Assembly (NCBI RefSeq): GCF_036370855.1 | Contig: NC_088111.1 | Location: forward strand, 17,829,501 to 17,893,500 | Direction of reading: 5' to 3' | Source of the DNA: Dromaius novaehollandiae | Taxonomy: Eukaryota > Chordata > Aves > Casuariiformes > Dromaiidae | Length of the DNA stretch: 64,000 nt | Shown: in pieces, positions 27,501 to 39,900 of the stretch | How positions within the stretch are numbered: the first letter of the stretch is position 1 | Layout of the letters: every line of letters starts with the position of its first letter | Made by a program: the position numbers and the translations under genes | Notes under the pieces: generated by a model | Database searches by the model: none | What the model saw: the letters and a program-made list of their open reading frames with translations, nothing else | What the model was told of the DNA's origin: nothing

Positions 27501-30500
27501 GTCACACATCTAGTCACCACGTAGGAAAGGGGTGTACTACTCTTCTAGACAAACGCTTGCTCTGTATTATTTTGTCAAAGTTCGGAGCTGCACTACATCT
27601 AATTTTCCCTTTCGGCCAGAGACAGGGAAGGGTTGGGGGAAGAAGTCACCTGACATTTAACAGGCATCTCCAAACAGGATTTTATGGAAAAAGGTCTATA
27701 TGCTCTGAAGCTGACTAGATGCCAGGACCAATTTGGGGCAGAAGGAAACAGCGTGACCTCAGATATTGTTTTATTCTCCTACTTGACTTCTCCCTGCTGT
27801 TCCAGAGGCGCTGCCAAGGGAAGGTGGAGCAGCACGAGTTGTCTGAAGCAATCAGAACCCAGCCCACGAGCGGCTCTGCAAACAGGAGCACTCCCGGCTC
27901 TCCCCGGGGTGCTCCCCGCTAGCCGCGCCAAGCCAAGCGCACCCCGTTCTAGCTCTTGGCTCCACTTAAAAGGGAGACAGGAACATTCTGCATTTGCTCA
28001 TGCCCTTGGGTATTCCTCAAGTTAACCGTTTCTGCAGCACGCTGTAATTACCCACCTTTCAGACAGACCGACGGCATGTGTCCTCCTTATCGTGACGACC
28101 TAGTTACCAGACAGCTGCAGAGGAAGCTTACCGCACATCTAGACATATAGTCACATCTAGTCACTCCAGAAAGTGGATCATCTATAGCAAGACCACGACA
28201 GAAGTAGTACTGTGAGACCTGCAGCTGTACCTGTCTTTAATATTCCCAGCTGAGCCTCAGTATTATCATTCACTTTAATATGCAGTTTTCTTTCTTCTAG
28301 GAGCCCATGTTGAAGAAAAGGATGAAGGAACAGGAAAATACCACCTGGGTCTGAGCGAGTAATGCTGAAGAAACCCAATATTAAGCAGCAACACAAATAC
28401 ATAAACGATTGCCTCAGAGGATCCGTCAGTCCTGTGCAGGACTTCACATGTACAACAAGATCAAACCCCAGAGCGAGTCAGAACCGACAGCGTTCGGTCC
28501 AGCAGCAGTTACTCCACAGCTCTACAGTGTGATCACACTGAAGAAAAGCAAGTGCTGTTCCCCACCGCCCCCTTTGAAAAAACCTGCTGTTTATTTTCAA
28601 TTAGCAATATTGAAAGTCAGTGACCATCCTTGCAGCACTAGCAGGAAATCTGGGCACTGCCTGGCAAGGACTAACTACTGAAACTTTGTTTCTCTGTCTG
28701 GTCTGAAACGTAGCCATTTGGGCCAAAAGCAAATTTTCACAGAAAGTCACAAAGCCTGGACCATCATTAGCCAAATTTACTACACATTTTCTGGGTAAAG
28801 CCTGGCAGTTTGGCTCACCTTTATAAGACATTGCAAAACATTAACTTATTAAGATAGAAATACTTCCCACTCATTTTCACAAGTCATAAAATCCATCCGA
28901 CCTCCTCCTCCTCCTCCTCCCACAGTGTATTCAGGGCCAGAGAAAGCCTTCAAGGAATGACATTTACTCTCTTCCACAACCATTTGAAGAAAAAAATATG
29001 TATGTTTCTATGAAACCTGTTTGCAGAGCAGGTAAAGTGAGCTTTTTACCACGAAAAGCTTCCCAATTCACTGAAAACAATCCAGGTGAAATTTGCCACG
29101 TCACTATCTACACCAGTTCCACTGCTTGCAGTTTCCTGGATGCTACGATTGAGCTAATAACTTAAGACTGCACACAAAGGATTTTAGCTGCCAGATTCAG
29201 CAAAACCTCCAGCCAAAGATGCTGCAGTCTGTCACAACTTGGTTAGCTGAAGAAGTTAGCGAATACTTGAGAGAAAGCAAGTGCATTTAAATGCAAAGGC
29301 ACTGATAGCTGCAGATTACTGTATCCCATTAGGACACCCATACTCCAACCCTAGAGTCAGTTTTCAAGATAGCAGCTTGGAGAGACATGTCACAGCTGAT
29401 CCTCCCCAAAGATGTGCCGATAACAACTCCTGCTACACTCTGCAAATAACTATGGGGGTGTTGCGGGAATCGACAGGGCAATTCACACCTTCACTGCCAC
29501 CTAAAGAGGGAGGCTCTCGCAGCCACAGCTGCCTTCCCACTGCCTCCCTCTGTGCCAGCTCAAGAACTGTTTGGACCCCCCCCCCCCCCCCGAAGCCGAA
29601 TTACCCTAAAACGGACCCAGATAACAAAAACAAAAGAACAGCTTGGAGCTGGGTATGCTGCTCAGTTGAGTCCTCTCCACAAAGGACCGGGCAGATATCA
29701 GCCTCTACAGCCCTCTACTTCCTTACCATCCCCCTTTTTGTCTCATGAACCTTATTAAAGGTGTTTTTATAATAGTCATCAAGCAAGAGCTGTGTAGATG
29801 CCTACTCATACCATTCATTTATGAAGTCCAAAGCATCAATACCCATCTGCTGCAGCTAGGAAAGCGACAGATTCACAGCAGAGATTACAGCTACCTGTTT
29901 GAGAGAAATAATTAGAATTTGTTACCAAGTAACTGCACATTCAGAAACATTCTCCATCCATCAGAGTAGCAAAAAGGCTTTCTACAAAACTTTGGGATAC
30001 CAGCTGATTCCATGGCTATCGTTCAACTATATTTTAAGATATGAGAACCATTACCTGACTTCTGTAAATTAAGAAAAAAAATATAGAGAGATATTTGAAG
30101 TTATGGCATCTTAGAATGAACTGGAGTTTAAACAACCTACCTCATAAGGCTCTGAAGAAGAAAAATCTTTGTACCATGCTACTGAAAACAGAACTCCGTA
30201 GCAACTTTAGTCTGTAGTCTTGTGACTAAAACATTCAGCTGGGATGAGTTACCCACCCAGGTCTGGAGAAAAACTGAGTAAAAACAGTATAATATGTTTA
30301 TCGTAAAGAATAAACATGACAGCATATAGATTATAAATAAATATTTGGGGCTGCATTAACTTGACATAGGGGGGTTTTTTGCATTGCAATTTAGACATTG
30401 TACATTTGCTTTAATAGACTAATCATCACTAATTTTGGTTTGCATCAGACCAAAGATGATACCCTGCTCCCCATTAAAAAGTACATGACCATTCTGGAAA

Positions 30501-30948
30501 ATATTAAAGTGCTTTATAAAGCTATTTAAATTTTCTTCAGAAGAGATCTCTCAGAGTCTATTTGCCATCTTCTTCCTTCAAGGTCAAACCTACAATCTAG
30601 GATTGTCATAAATTTCAGACAATTCCAAAACATCAGTTTCGCTGGGAAGGAGAGATTCAGTCAGGCTTTGCTTTCATAAATAAATGCTTTTAAAAAGAAA
30701 GTGAGTCTTTCTTTTGGAGGAAAGCTTTTCTCTAATGGCTTTCCATAAAAACGCAAGCTGTTAACCTTTTAAAGTTTGCTATTAGCAGCTCAGCAGAGTA
30801 TTGATCATACCAATGATGCTCTAAATATGGCATCTCATGCCGATGATAACTGTAAGGGGGGGGGCAGATTATGTCTGTTGCGGACTTTTTAAAGATGTTT
30901 GGAGATAGATACAACTCTGAGACAAATGAAGGTAAACCTGCTACAAAG

Positions 30949-30980
<32 letters not shown>

Positions 30981-33900
30981 AAGATACTAACTGCAGCTGC
31001 AATGTCACAACGGTGACTTTAACCATCCCGCAGGCAGCACTGCAACAGTTCCTCCTGACATTGAAAAATGGGGCTTACACCACCAAGCCGAACATTAGAG
31101 AACTCATTCAGCAGCAGGCAGCACAACGCTTGTCCCGCTGAACACCCAGAAGGCCTCTCCGCAGGTCTAAACCCCACCGCAACGTCTCTCCTCTTCTTTC
31201 AGACAGGAGGGACTCTCTTTCCGCTAAGGAGCTGTTACTCCTCACCCTCTGTACCCCGTCACATTCTGAATTCAGACACCCACTCTTGTTCCATCCTCCC
31301 TTCAATACCTGCACTGCTAAAAAATGTCAGCAAAGGCTTTTCACACTGAAGACATCTTAGCTAACACCTACCAGCCCATAAAGCCTCCCCACACTGTAAA
31401 TTAGTACAAAATGTAGATCTCTAACCAGCACAGCGCCCTCCCGGCCTCCTAATTTTTTGAGGCTGCTTCTAGTTCCCCTTCCCATCCCCACGTCTCCTGC
31501 CACCACCAGTGCAAGACACGCACAGCCCTTCGCACAGCCCTTCACGACGCAGCCGCCTCCCGCTTATCAAGGTTTCGATCTGATCACGTCCTACCCAGCC
31601 TTGCTAAAGCAAGCATCAGCTCCATCTTCCAGCTCGCGCTTGTGACAGGGGCAACTATTCCAAGCGAAAAGGGACTGCGGGAGAACACAAAACGCAAAAC
31701 TACTACCTGCTGGCTTTAAGTGCTCCCAGCAGGACACTTCTGTAGTGCTACCAAATAGCCAGTGGATAGGGAATAATAATAATACTAAAGCAACTGCTAA
31801 TACAAAACAACATCATTGTGCTTTGGCTCCCTCTACTAAATTACACTGTCCCATCCTTTTCTACCTTGGAAACTTTTGCTTCCAATTTTGTGCAGTTACT
31901 TAATAGTATAAATTACACACACAAAACCTCAAGCTATTACACTTTAAGAGCTGTATTTTCTTCCTTATTGGATTTTACAATTGTTTTACAGTGTTGTAGA
32001 TCATTTTCAAGGACATTCAATTGCGACTAATTTAATTATACACATACCTAACGTGCATGCATGTGCACTAAAGTACCATAAACATTATTTACTTTAAGAA
32101 TTAGCAGGATGTCTTTCAGAGACCCTCCCTGCCCAAGACCTAAGAAGACATGACAGTGAACACCTAAATTAGTAATTACACTCACAGAAAGATGCGGGTC
32201 CCTTCAAGACAGCTTGCGTGGGTCACGAAAGCCGTCCTTTTGTGCTCCTCAGCAGAGCACAGAGATTATCGCTACTGCAGTGACTCCCCGGAGCAGTTCC
32301 GGTTCACTAGGTGCAGCGAAGTTCAGGAAAGAACCAAAGCACAGTATTATTTTAGCAACAAAAGCAGAATTATGATGTGTTCAAACAAGCAAAGTTATAA
32401 AAAAAACACCCAGTGCATCCTCTAGAAAGGACGCATGCACACTATCCAGAGGCATCAAAGGCAGGATTACTTATGACATTTAACCATTTTCCGACTAAGA
32501 ATTTTACAAGTAAAATCACTGGTTTGCAACCACAGTCTGGCATTTCAAACTTATCTCCTTAGCAGCATAATATAACTACGAGGCCGAAGCAGAAATCTTC
32601 AGATAGGAAGCAGTGCACAGACCCTGTAACACGCACGCTCCCCTGCAGTATATTGCTGATGATATCAAGTGTGCTCAGGCTTTACTCTCAATTTCCTTGT
32701 CACATTTCAGACATGTTTTTGTGGTTTAATGAACTGAAACTAGACTAAGCTTCACTCTGTGCTGTGAGAACAGTGAAGGCTCCCGGTGCCATTGCAAGAG
32801 AGATCTTCTGGCTGCAGAATACTACCTGGTCATCCGTTTCCTTCGTTTTAACAACCACGACTTCAGCAATTCACTGGTTAGACCCCCATTTTGCAAACTC
32901 ATTTCTATTATACCACAATTTAAGCTAAAAAATCTACCACGGAAGTCATGAACTACTGCTCTATCTCAAAGAAATTGATAGAGCAGTAAAGACAGACATC
33001 GAATCAGCTCCACTTCCACCCTCCTTTGCTGCGATGAAGCGGATGACCAGCACAAGAGCTACTGAAGGGCCTGGGATAACTCATTTTAGAAATCTCAGAT
33101 TGCATTTCAGGAAGCAATATATTTTACTTAAACATCAGTTAAGGCCTAAAAATGACCAATGGCTGAACACTGCTGCATAGAATATGCTATAGGGAGCCAA
33201 CAGCGATAACCTGATTTCTTCAACAGGATAAAGAGATCAGCTTACCCACAAACACTGTCCTCTATACAAGCAATCAGGCAGCTGTTAGAATACCCAATGA
33301 ATCATATTTCTTAAATCTTCTTGTATGGGCAGGTTCAGCTAACCACGCTACAGGTTTTAAGGTTGAATTTTAATAAACAGGCTCAAGTGTCTGGGCCAGA
33401 CTCTACCTAAACTGATAATGCAATCGATATAATCAACCCAGACACCTCGAAGGAAGCGTGTCCTCCTCCACCAACCATTTCACATTTGCTTAGCTGTTTA
33501 AAAAAGAGACTCATTCTGTGGAACCGCAGCAACCATAAAGCGTTGAAATTCAAGATCTACAAAATCTTTCAGAAACCCACCAGACGAGGTTAATAAAATA
33601 ATTATAGCAAGCTGGCATAAGCAAAACAATTATTTTTTTTTTAAACAAACTTAAGGCCTAAGCCATGCTTATGCTAAAAGCGAGCACTGGAGCAGCCCTA
33701 GACAAGTCTGGTCACCTGCTGATGACTTGCCGATGGATTTACCGTGGTTTAGCTGCTGGAAAAGACTCAGCAACGCGTTATTTCCCCAAACGAGCAGTTG
33801 CCACAAGACCAGCATACAGGCGTGACGTGCAGAGGTGTCCAAAGCAGGCTGTATCATGAGCCGGTATATGGCCATAGTACAAGAATTGATTTTTGACTTG

Positions 33901-36900
33901 CTTTTTGCACTGGATTATGACTTAAAATCAACAATCTGACTACAGATTGATTTTCCTCAGTGGACATCTGGTTCAGACAGCAATCGGTGGCTGTCCACCA
34001 ACTTTTAAGCCATCACTGATAACACCCAGAATAAAACTTTATCAATCAGAAAAACAAAACAAACCATAAGGTCACCGTATGCTTTGCAGATGAACAGAGA
34101 ATGAATAAGGTTAAAAATTGGCCATGAGTGGTCACTGCGCACCTGCCAATTGATGGATGCTGAAAGACTACAGGGTGACTCTGGCTCTCTCCTAGTGTAC
34201 AAAAGTAACTTAAAATCTTCTAAAAAGCCTAGAAATTTGCATCTCTACATGGAACACTTTTGCAATCTTCACATTACAGTCTGTCCCGTCACCTCATGTC
34301 CTCCCTTTGCCGGCTTCCCCAAAACGTGCCACACCTAGAAGGAACCTGCAATGTCTTGGCGGATGGTCCTGTCCTTCTTGTAAGGTGCCGTGAGCATAGG
34401 AAGGGCCACTCTGAAGTTTGAGACAACAGTCACGTTGTAAATAATTAAAAAGAAAAAAAGTGATTTTTATCTATGTATTCTTTTTATCTGCACAAGCAAA
34501 TCTAGGCTTGCACAAGCAAGACCATACGGCTGGCCCAAACAAATGCATACAGCTTATCATTCATGCTGAGCAAACACTTCCACTGCAATTTTAGGTTAAA
34601 AAAGGCAGGCTGGAAAAAGTTTCCAAGGTCATCATATTTTGCCTACAAGCGTGTGTGTGGGGGAAGCACCGTGGAATAAAACCACTATAAAGTACCGAGA
34701 AAAAGGCTTGAATCTTCTTGCTTGCATGGTCCAGAATAATATATGAGCAGTGCAGGGCAGCAGCAGGCAAGATGAACTTACAAAAGGAACATTATGAAAT
34801 TATAGCCCTTGTAGCTAAGATTCGGCTAAAAAAAAGTTTTAACTGATTTTTATTACAAAGAACACTGTTCTTCTTGCTCTTACAGATGGACATTCGATAT
34901 TTAAAAATGCTCAAAAGCTTTTTTCTCATGAGGTGTTCCAGCACGGTAGGGCTTTTGACCAGAAAGGAGGATGGAAAAGAGTAAGAAATTTATGTGACAA
35001 AAGCTGTAATCCTGGCACGCTTGCATAGCAGCACTAAACTGTCCAAGCTGCATTAGCAGATTTTCAAAACCATATTTCTCAAAACACTTCACTGCCTGCA
35101 AGACTGTAAATATAAACCCTTATTTATCTGAACCTATAGACAACTCTCAGTAACACACAAACAAGCGCTTTGATTTGCATCTGGTTGCAATCCTGACTCA
35201 AGGAGCCTTTAAAACATATGCACGCATGAATATTAACGATTAGGATCACAACCAGCAAAGAAAGTGAATGTCAGAAGAAAACAATTATTCAGCATATTTT
35301 TAAAAAGGCACTTCTCTTTAGATGCCGTTCAATCTACAAAAAGGCAATCCCCGTTGAGACCAAAGAAATCCCAGCTGCACTTTTTCCAGGTAGTTCTCCG
35401 ACATCCGCTCCTGCTAGGAGTCAGGCCTGTTACTCGGGGATAAGCTCTGCCGACACCGGGCTGCGCAGAACAGCCTCGAGGATGTTACGTGGCCCCGTAC
35501 ACCACGCTGGCCAGACCCGACCGCCAAGGAGGTACGAGTGCAGCATTCAAAGACAGCACATTTTGTAACACACCCACCTCTCTGTCAAAGAGAGAAAGAA
35601 AAATAACTCCTGGCAAGAGCACTGAAACCCAAACTGGGCATTTAAGAGTGTACAATGAAAGCAACGTGGATAATGCTTACCATGGGAATAACTCCACAAG
35701 AGTGTTTTAAGCGTTCCCAGGAAAATGCACATTCAGGAAAAACATCTTGTTCACTTAAAGAACAACGAAACGTTGGTATCTGCAATGCTCCTGCGCTTGG
35801 GGGTGTTTCACAACAGCAGCCAGCCCGGGTCCCTGCGTCTCCTCACGGCTATAAGGGAACTGCCACGCGCAGCCCCCGGGGCAGGGCCACCCCTCCCCGG
35901 CCGGGGTCCGCGGGGCCAGCGCGCCGCTCAGGCCAGCCCGGCCTGGCCCCCTTCATCGCACCCCCAGCAGGAAACTAGAAGCAGCAGCCGAAACTTTGTG
36001 GTGAGCCGCTGTAAAGCAGCATTTTCTTCCGTCGCCTTTCCCCCAGAGCCAGACGGGAGCTGCTGCTCCCGGCGCCCCAGCTTCGCCGCGGGAGCGGAGG
36101 CAGGCGGTGCACCCCGGCCCCGGGCACCGGCCAGAGCGGGGAACCCTCGCTCCTGAGCATCCACCTCCTCTTGCACTTCAGAGGTCACTGGCTACACGTT
36201 GCATCTCCCTCCTCTTCCGTTTTTTCACACTTTGAAAAAGAAACTAGAGAAGCTGTAGAAAATTGAGCCTTCTTTCCCACAAGCAAAGGAGCTGAGCAAT
36301 GGGGGGGGGGGGGGGGGTACAAATGTGACCACGAGGTAGCTCTCTTTAGAGTCACCCCTGCAGAGCTTTATTTCAAACACACCATTTACCAGCTACCAGC
36401 CCGGAGACATAAGCAGCTTTTTGGACAAACTTCAGTGGAAGAAACTGCCCTCAACCTAAAACAAAAGGACTATCAGTATTGCAGTGCAGGAGGACTCACT
36501 CCTTTTACCCCTTAGAGAGAATAAACCACGCACAACGTAGGATTTTCAAAGTTATCTCCCCTTAGGGGAAGAGAAAAAGTCTTTCTTCCAGAAGGCAGCG
36601 TCCCGTGTATTCAGCGCTGACTGGCCTCCTGACAAGCCGGTATACAAAACAGACAAGTATGTGCCTTTCTCAAAAAGAGGACAAAAAGGAAATACAAAAA
36701 TCCCTCTTGAGATGAAATTCATCTTGCGATTAAAGCTTTAATAAAATATTAAATCAAGCCACTAAAAAGACACAGACTTGCAGACCCAGCCCCAAGCTTG
36801 GAAATGCTAAAGCAAATAAAAAGATAATTTGGAGCATGAATGCAAAGCACTGGAAAATTGTAAAAGAAACGTAATTCTGGATGGCATCCCTATGGGAGGA

Positions 36901-39900
36901 TGATCAATGAACGTTAGGAGAAAAAAAGGAAAAGAATTTCAGATGTTGCTAAAAAAAAGAAACAGTGTCTGAAATACTTCAGGTGGAGTGAAAACTTTCT
37001 AGCCTGCTTATAAATAGGAATAAAAAAACGAGGAAAAAGGCTGGAAAAGAGTTGCCTCACAGCGGAATCCCCCTTCATAAAGTTCACATGCTCTTGTGCT
37101 CGGACTCAGCACGGAAAATCTGCACCGCTCCCAATCTTCCGGAGCACAGAACCTCTCACCAGAGGAGCGGCTCAGTTTCTGACCACATGCTTGCAGAGAG
37201 AAACAGGCTACGTGGATGAATGACTAACTTCTTGAACAGCATCACTTGCATATTAAAAAACAAAACAAAAAAACAAAAAACCCACAGCTTTTTCTCTACC
37301 AAACTGCCAATATTTACACTTGCATTGGAGTGACCAAACCTTTACAGCAGAACTAACATACATTATTATAACTGGCATTCAAACCATTTTATTTTGGCAA
37401 GATGAACCTGGTAAAGAACTTAATTTCCTTTCAAAAAGTAGAAAACTTACGTTAACACCCAGGATACACCAGAGAGCAAGGCAGCAGGGACCCAAATACA
37501 AATACAGATACTAGAAGAGAGCATCTGCTGACTGATAAAGGATAATGATTTGGAAGGATTTTAAGACACATTATTCTGTAACAGTCAGATAACCGCCTAT
37601 ACACATAAAAGCTACATCTTTTATTTTGCAGATATCTATATCCATTAAGAAATTAATAGCAGCTCCCTGTCCTTGATCTCGTGTTCAAGCCATTAGGTGT
37701 TGCCATCTGTCTCATTAACAATATGCATTGAAATATTCAGAGTATAAATTCATAAAAGCTTTTAAGTACTGAGCGGTCTCTTCGTAATGCTGAGTTCCTG
37801 CATGAACTAAATTATACATGCCAGGTGTTAATACTTTTCTGCTAAAATAATCTCAACAACCAACACTCATCCATCAATGGATTACCACCAAAGGTATCTA
37901 GTGGGAAGAGGTTTTCAAGATAGTTTAGTGGATCTTGAGGCAAATCAGAGCTCAATTTTGCCTTAACACCTTTTAGTCTGACTGGAGATACTGCAGCCTA
38001 CATTTAGTTAGTCAGGTCTTTGAAGTATGCCATATATGATATAATCGTCACAGATATTGGAAGGTATTACGCACATCCATTCCACTAAGTTAGCTATGTT
38101 CTTCAGAGAAACAGCTTTCATTATGGGAGAAATATCCTCAATAGCCACACTTAACGTTAGTTTTTAACTACAAGCTCAATTGTGATTCCCCTTTCCTCTA
38201 ACTATGCCAAAATTGACCTCCAGGTTTATTATTTACACACAACCACCTCGGGCAGACTACAGCATTAAAGGTTGGTGTCACAACAAAGAAAATCGATCAC
38301 TTGGCCACGTATCACATAATGCTATATTCTACAGTTATGAAGCAGCTTTACTGCAAAACTAATAAATATATCAAACAGTTTACAGACTTTAAGCCTTAGC
38401 TTTTATTTTATGATTTAATAAAATGGGGATAATACTCCACAGGGGCACAAAAAGTTTTGCGACTGAAAGGCCAAAAAAGGAAGCCAGATGTTAGTGCTGA
38501 GGCGAGAGCTTAGAAGTTCCTATTCTCTTCTCTATTCTGTAGAGTGAGTCAGAAGGTTTTTAAGAAGGTTCACTTTTATTTTTAAACTATGTATTTTAAG
38601 GAATACATAGGTAGCTAACAGAACCTGGGACGACTACACCACAATAGTCTAGTTCTGATGCTGCACATTCGGCGGCAGTTTCAGAGTATGCACAGAGTTC
38701 CCGGAGGGAGGGGAGGACAAGCTCGAGCTCTCTGACTCGTCTTTGCAACCCTCCCCTGAAAGCAGAGGCAACCCCGTCACGCGCGAGCACTTCCTGCCTG
38801 CCAGGGCAATGGCAGAGTGCTCGGTGACAGGGACCTTGAGCACAGCAAGAGCTGGAGAAGAAAAGGGCAAAGCATCCCCATAGCCCAGCTGCTCCACACC
38901 CGGGCAGCGGCAGCCCAGACAACACAGTGTGCACGGCCCTAGTGAGACGGGATAGCCAAGACAGAGGTGGCTGCAGAAGCAAAAAGCTTCCTGCCACCTT
39001 TACCACGGGCCTCAGAAGCAGTCCCAGAAATGAGGGCCTGGCTCAGTCACCCCATGGATCCGACCCAGCTTCAGGGCCAGCAGCTCAGCTACGCTGACAT
39101 ACGTTACACATGTGAGCTATTTTGGTAGTTTAGCAAGCCCCTCAGTAATCAATACCAGAGTAACCTATAGCTGGCTAAATATTCTGCAATCCAGACATAC
39201 GTTATTCCTTAGCAAATGGAAGGCTTAAACCATTGTCAGTTCTTCATAGGAAGCCTTATGCATAAGAAAATGACAGCACTTTACTGCTACAAAAGTAATT
39301 TAAAAGGTAATTATGAGTGCTATAACACAAAAGCTAGGATGCTGCTGTGGAAAACTTAGGAAAAAATTCAAGCTACACATGCCCACTGTCTACTTCCATT
39401 TTTACAAATATATTGGGTTCAGGCAGAAGAGGGAAACTGGCTTTCTTGGATGCTCTTGCTGCTACTTCTATTGTATGCTTCCCGCTTTGCTACATGCTTA
39501 CAAGGACCAACAATACCATAAGAGTGCCTTGTTTTTTACGTAAAGTCAGTATGTTTGAGAAGTCTGCTTGCAGTCCTCCAGCTGGAGGGTTGACTGTGTA
39601 TAATGTCTTTAAGGATAGATACCTAAGAAAATAGCACTTCCTGGAAGAAACCTCTTTTCCTGAGCCGTTCTTTTTGTAGCTGGTGGGTTATAAATCCCAG
39701 ATAACAGAAGAATGCATTATCTCTGCACACAGAGCCCATGTTTTCTATAACTGATCTCTGACTAGTTCAGAGATGAACCAACTTTTCTAATGGAAGCAGA
39801 ACAAAGGTGAAAGAATGAGTGACAAAGGACAAATGTTAGTGGATCCTAAAATTTGACTAGTTTTAATCATACTTCTTGGTCTATTAAAGAAGAGGAAAGT

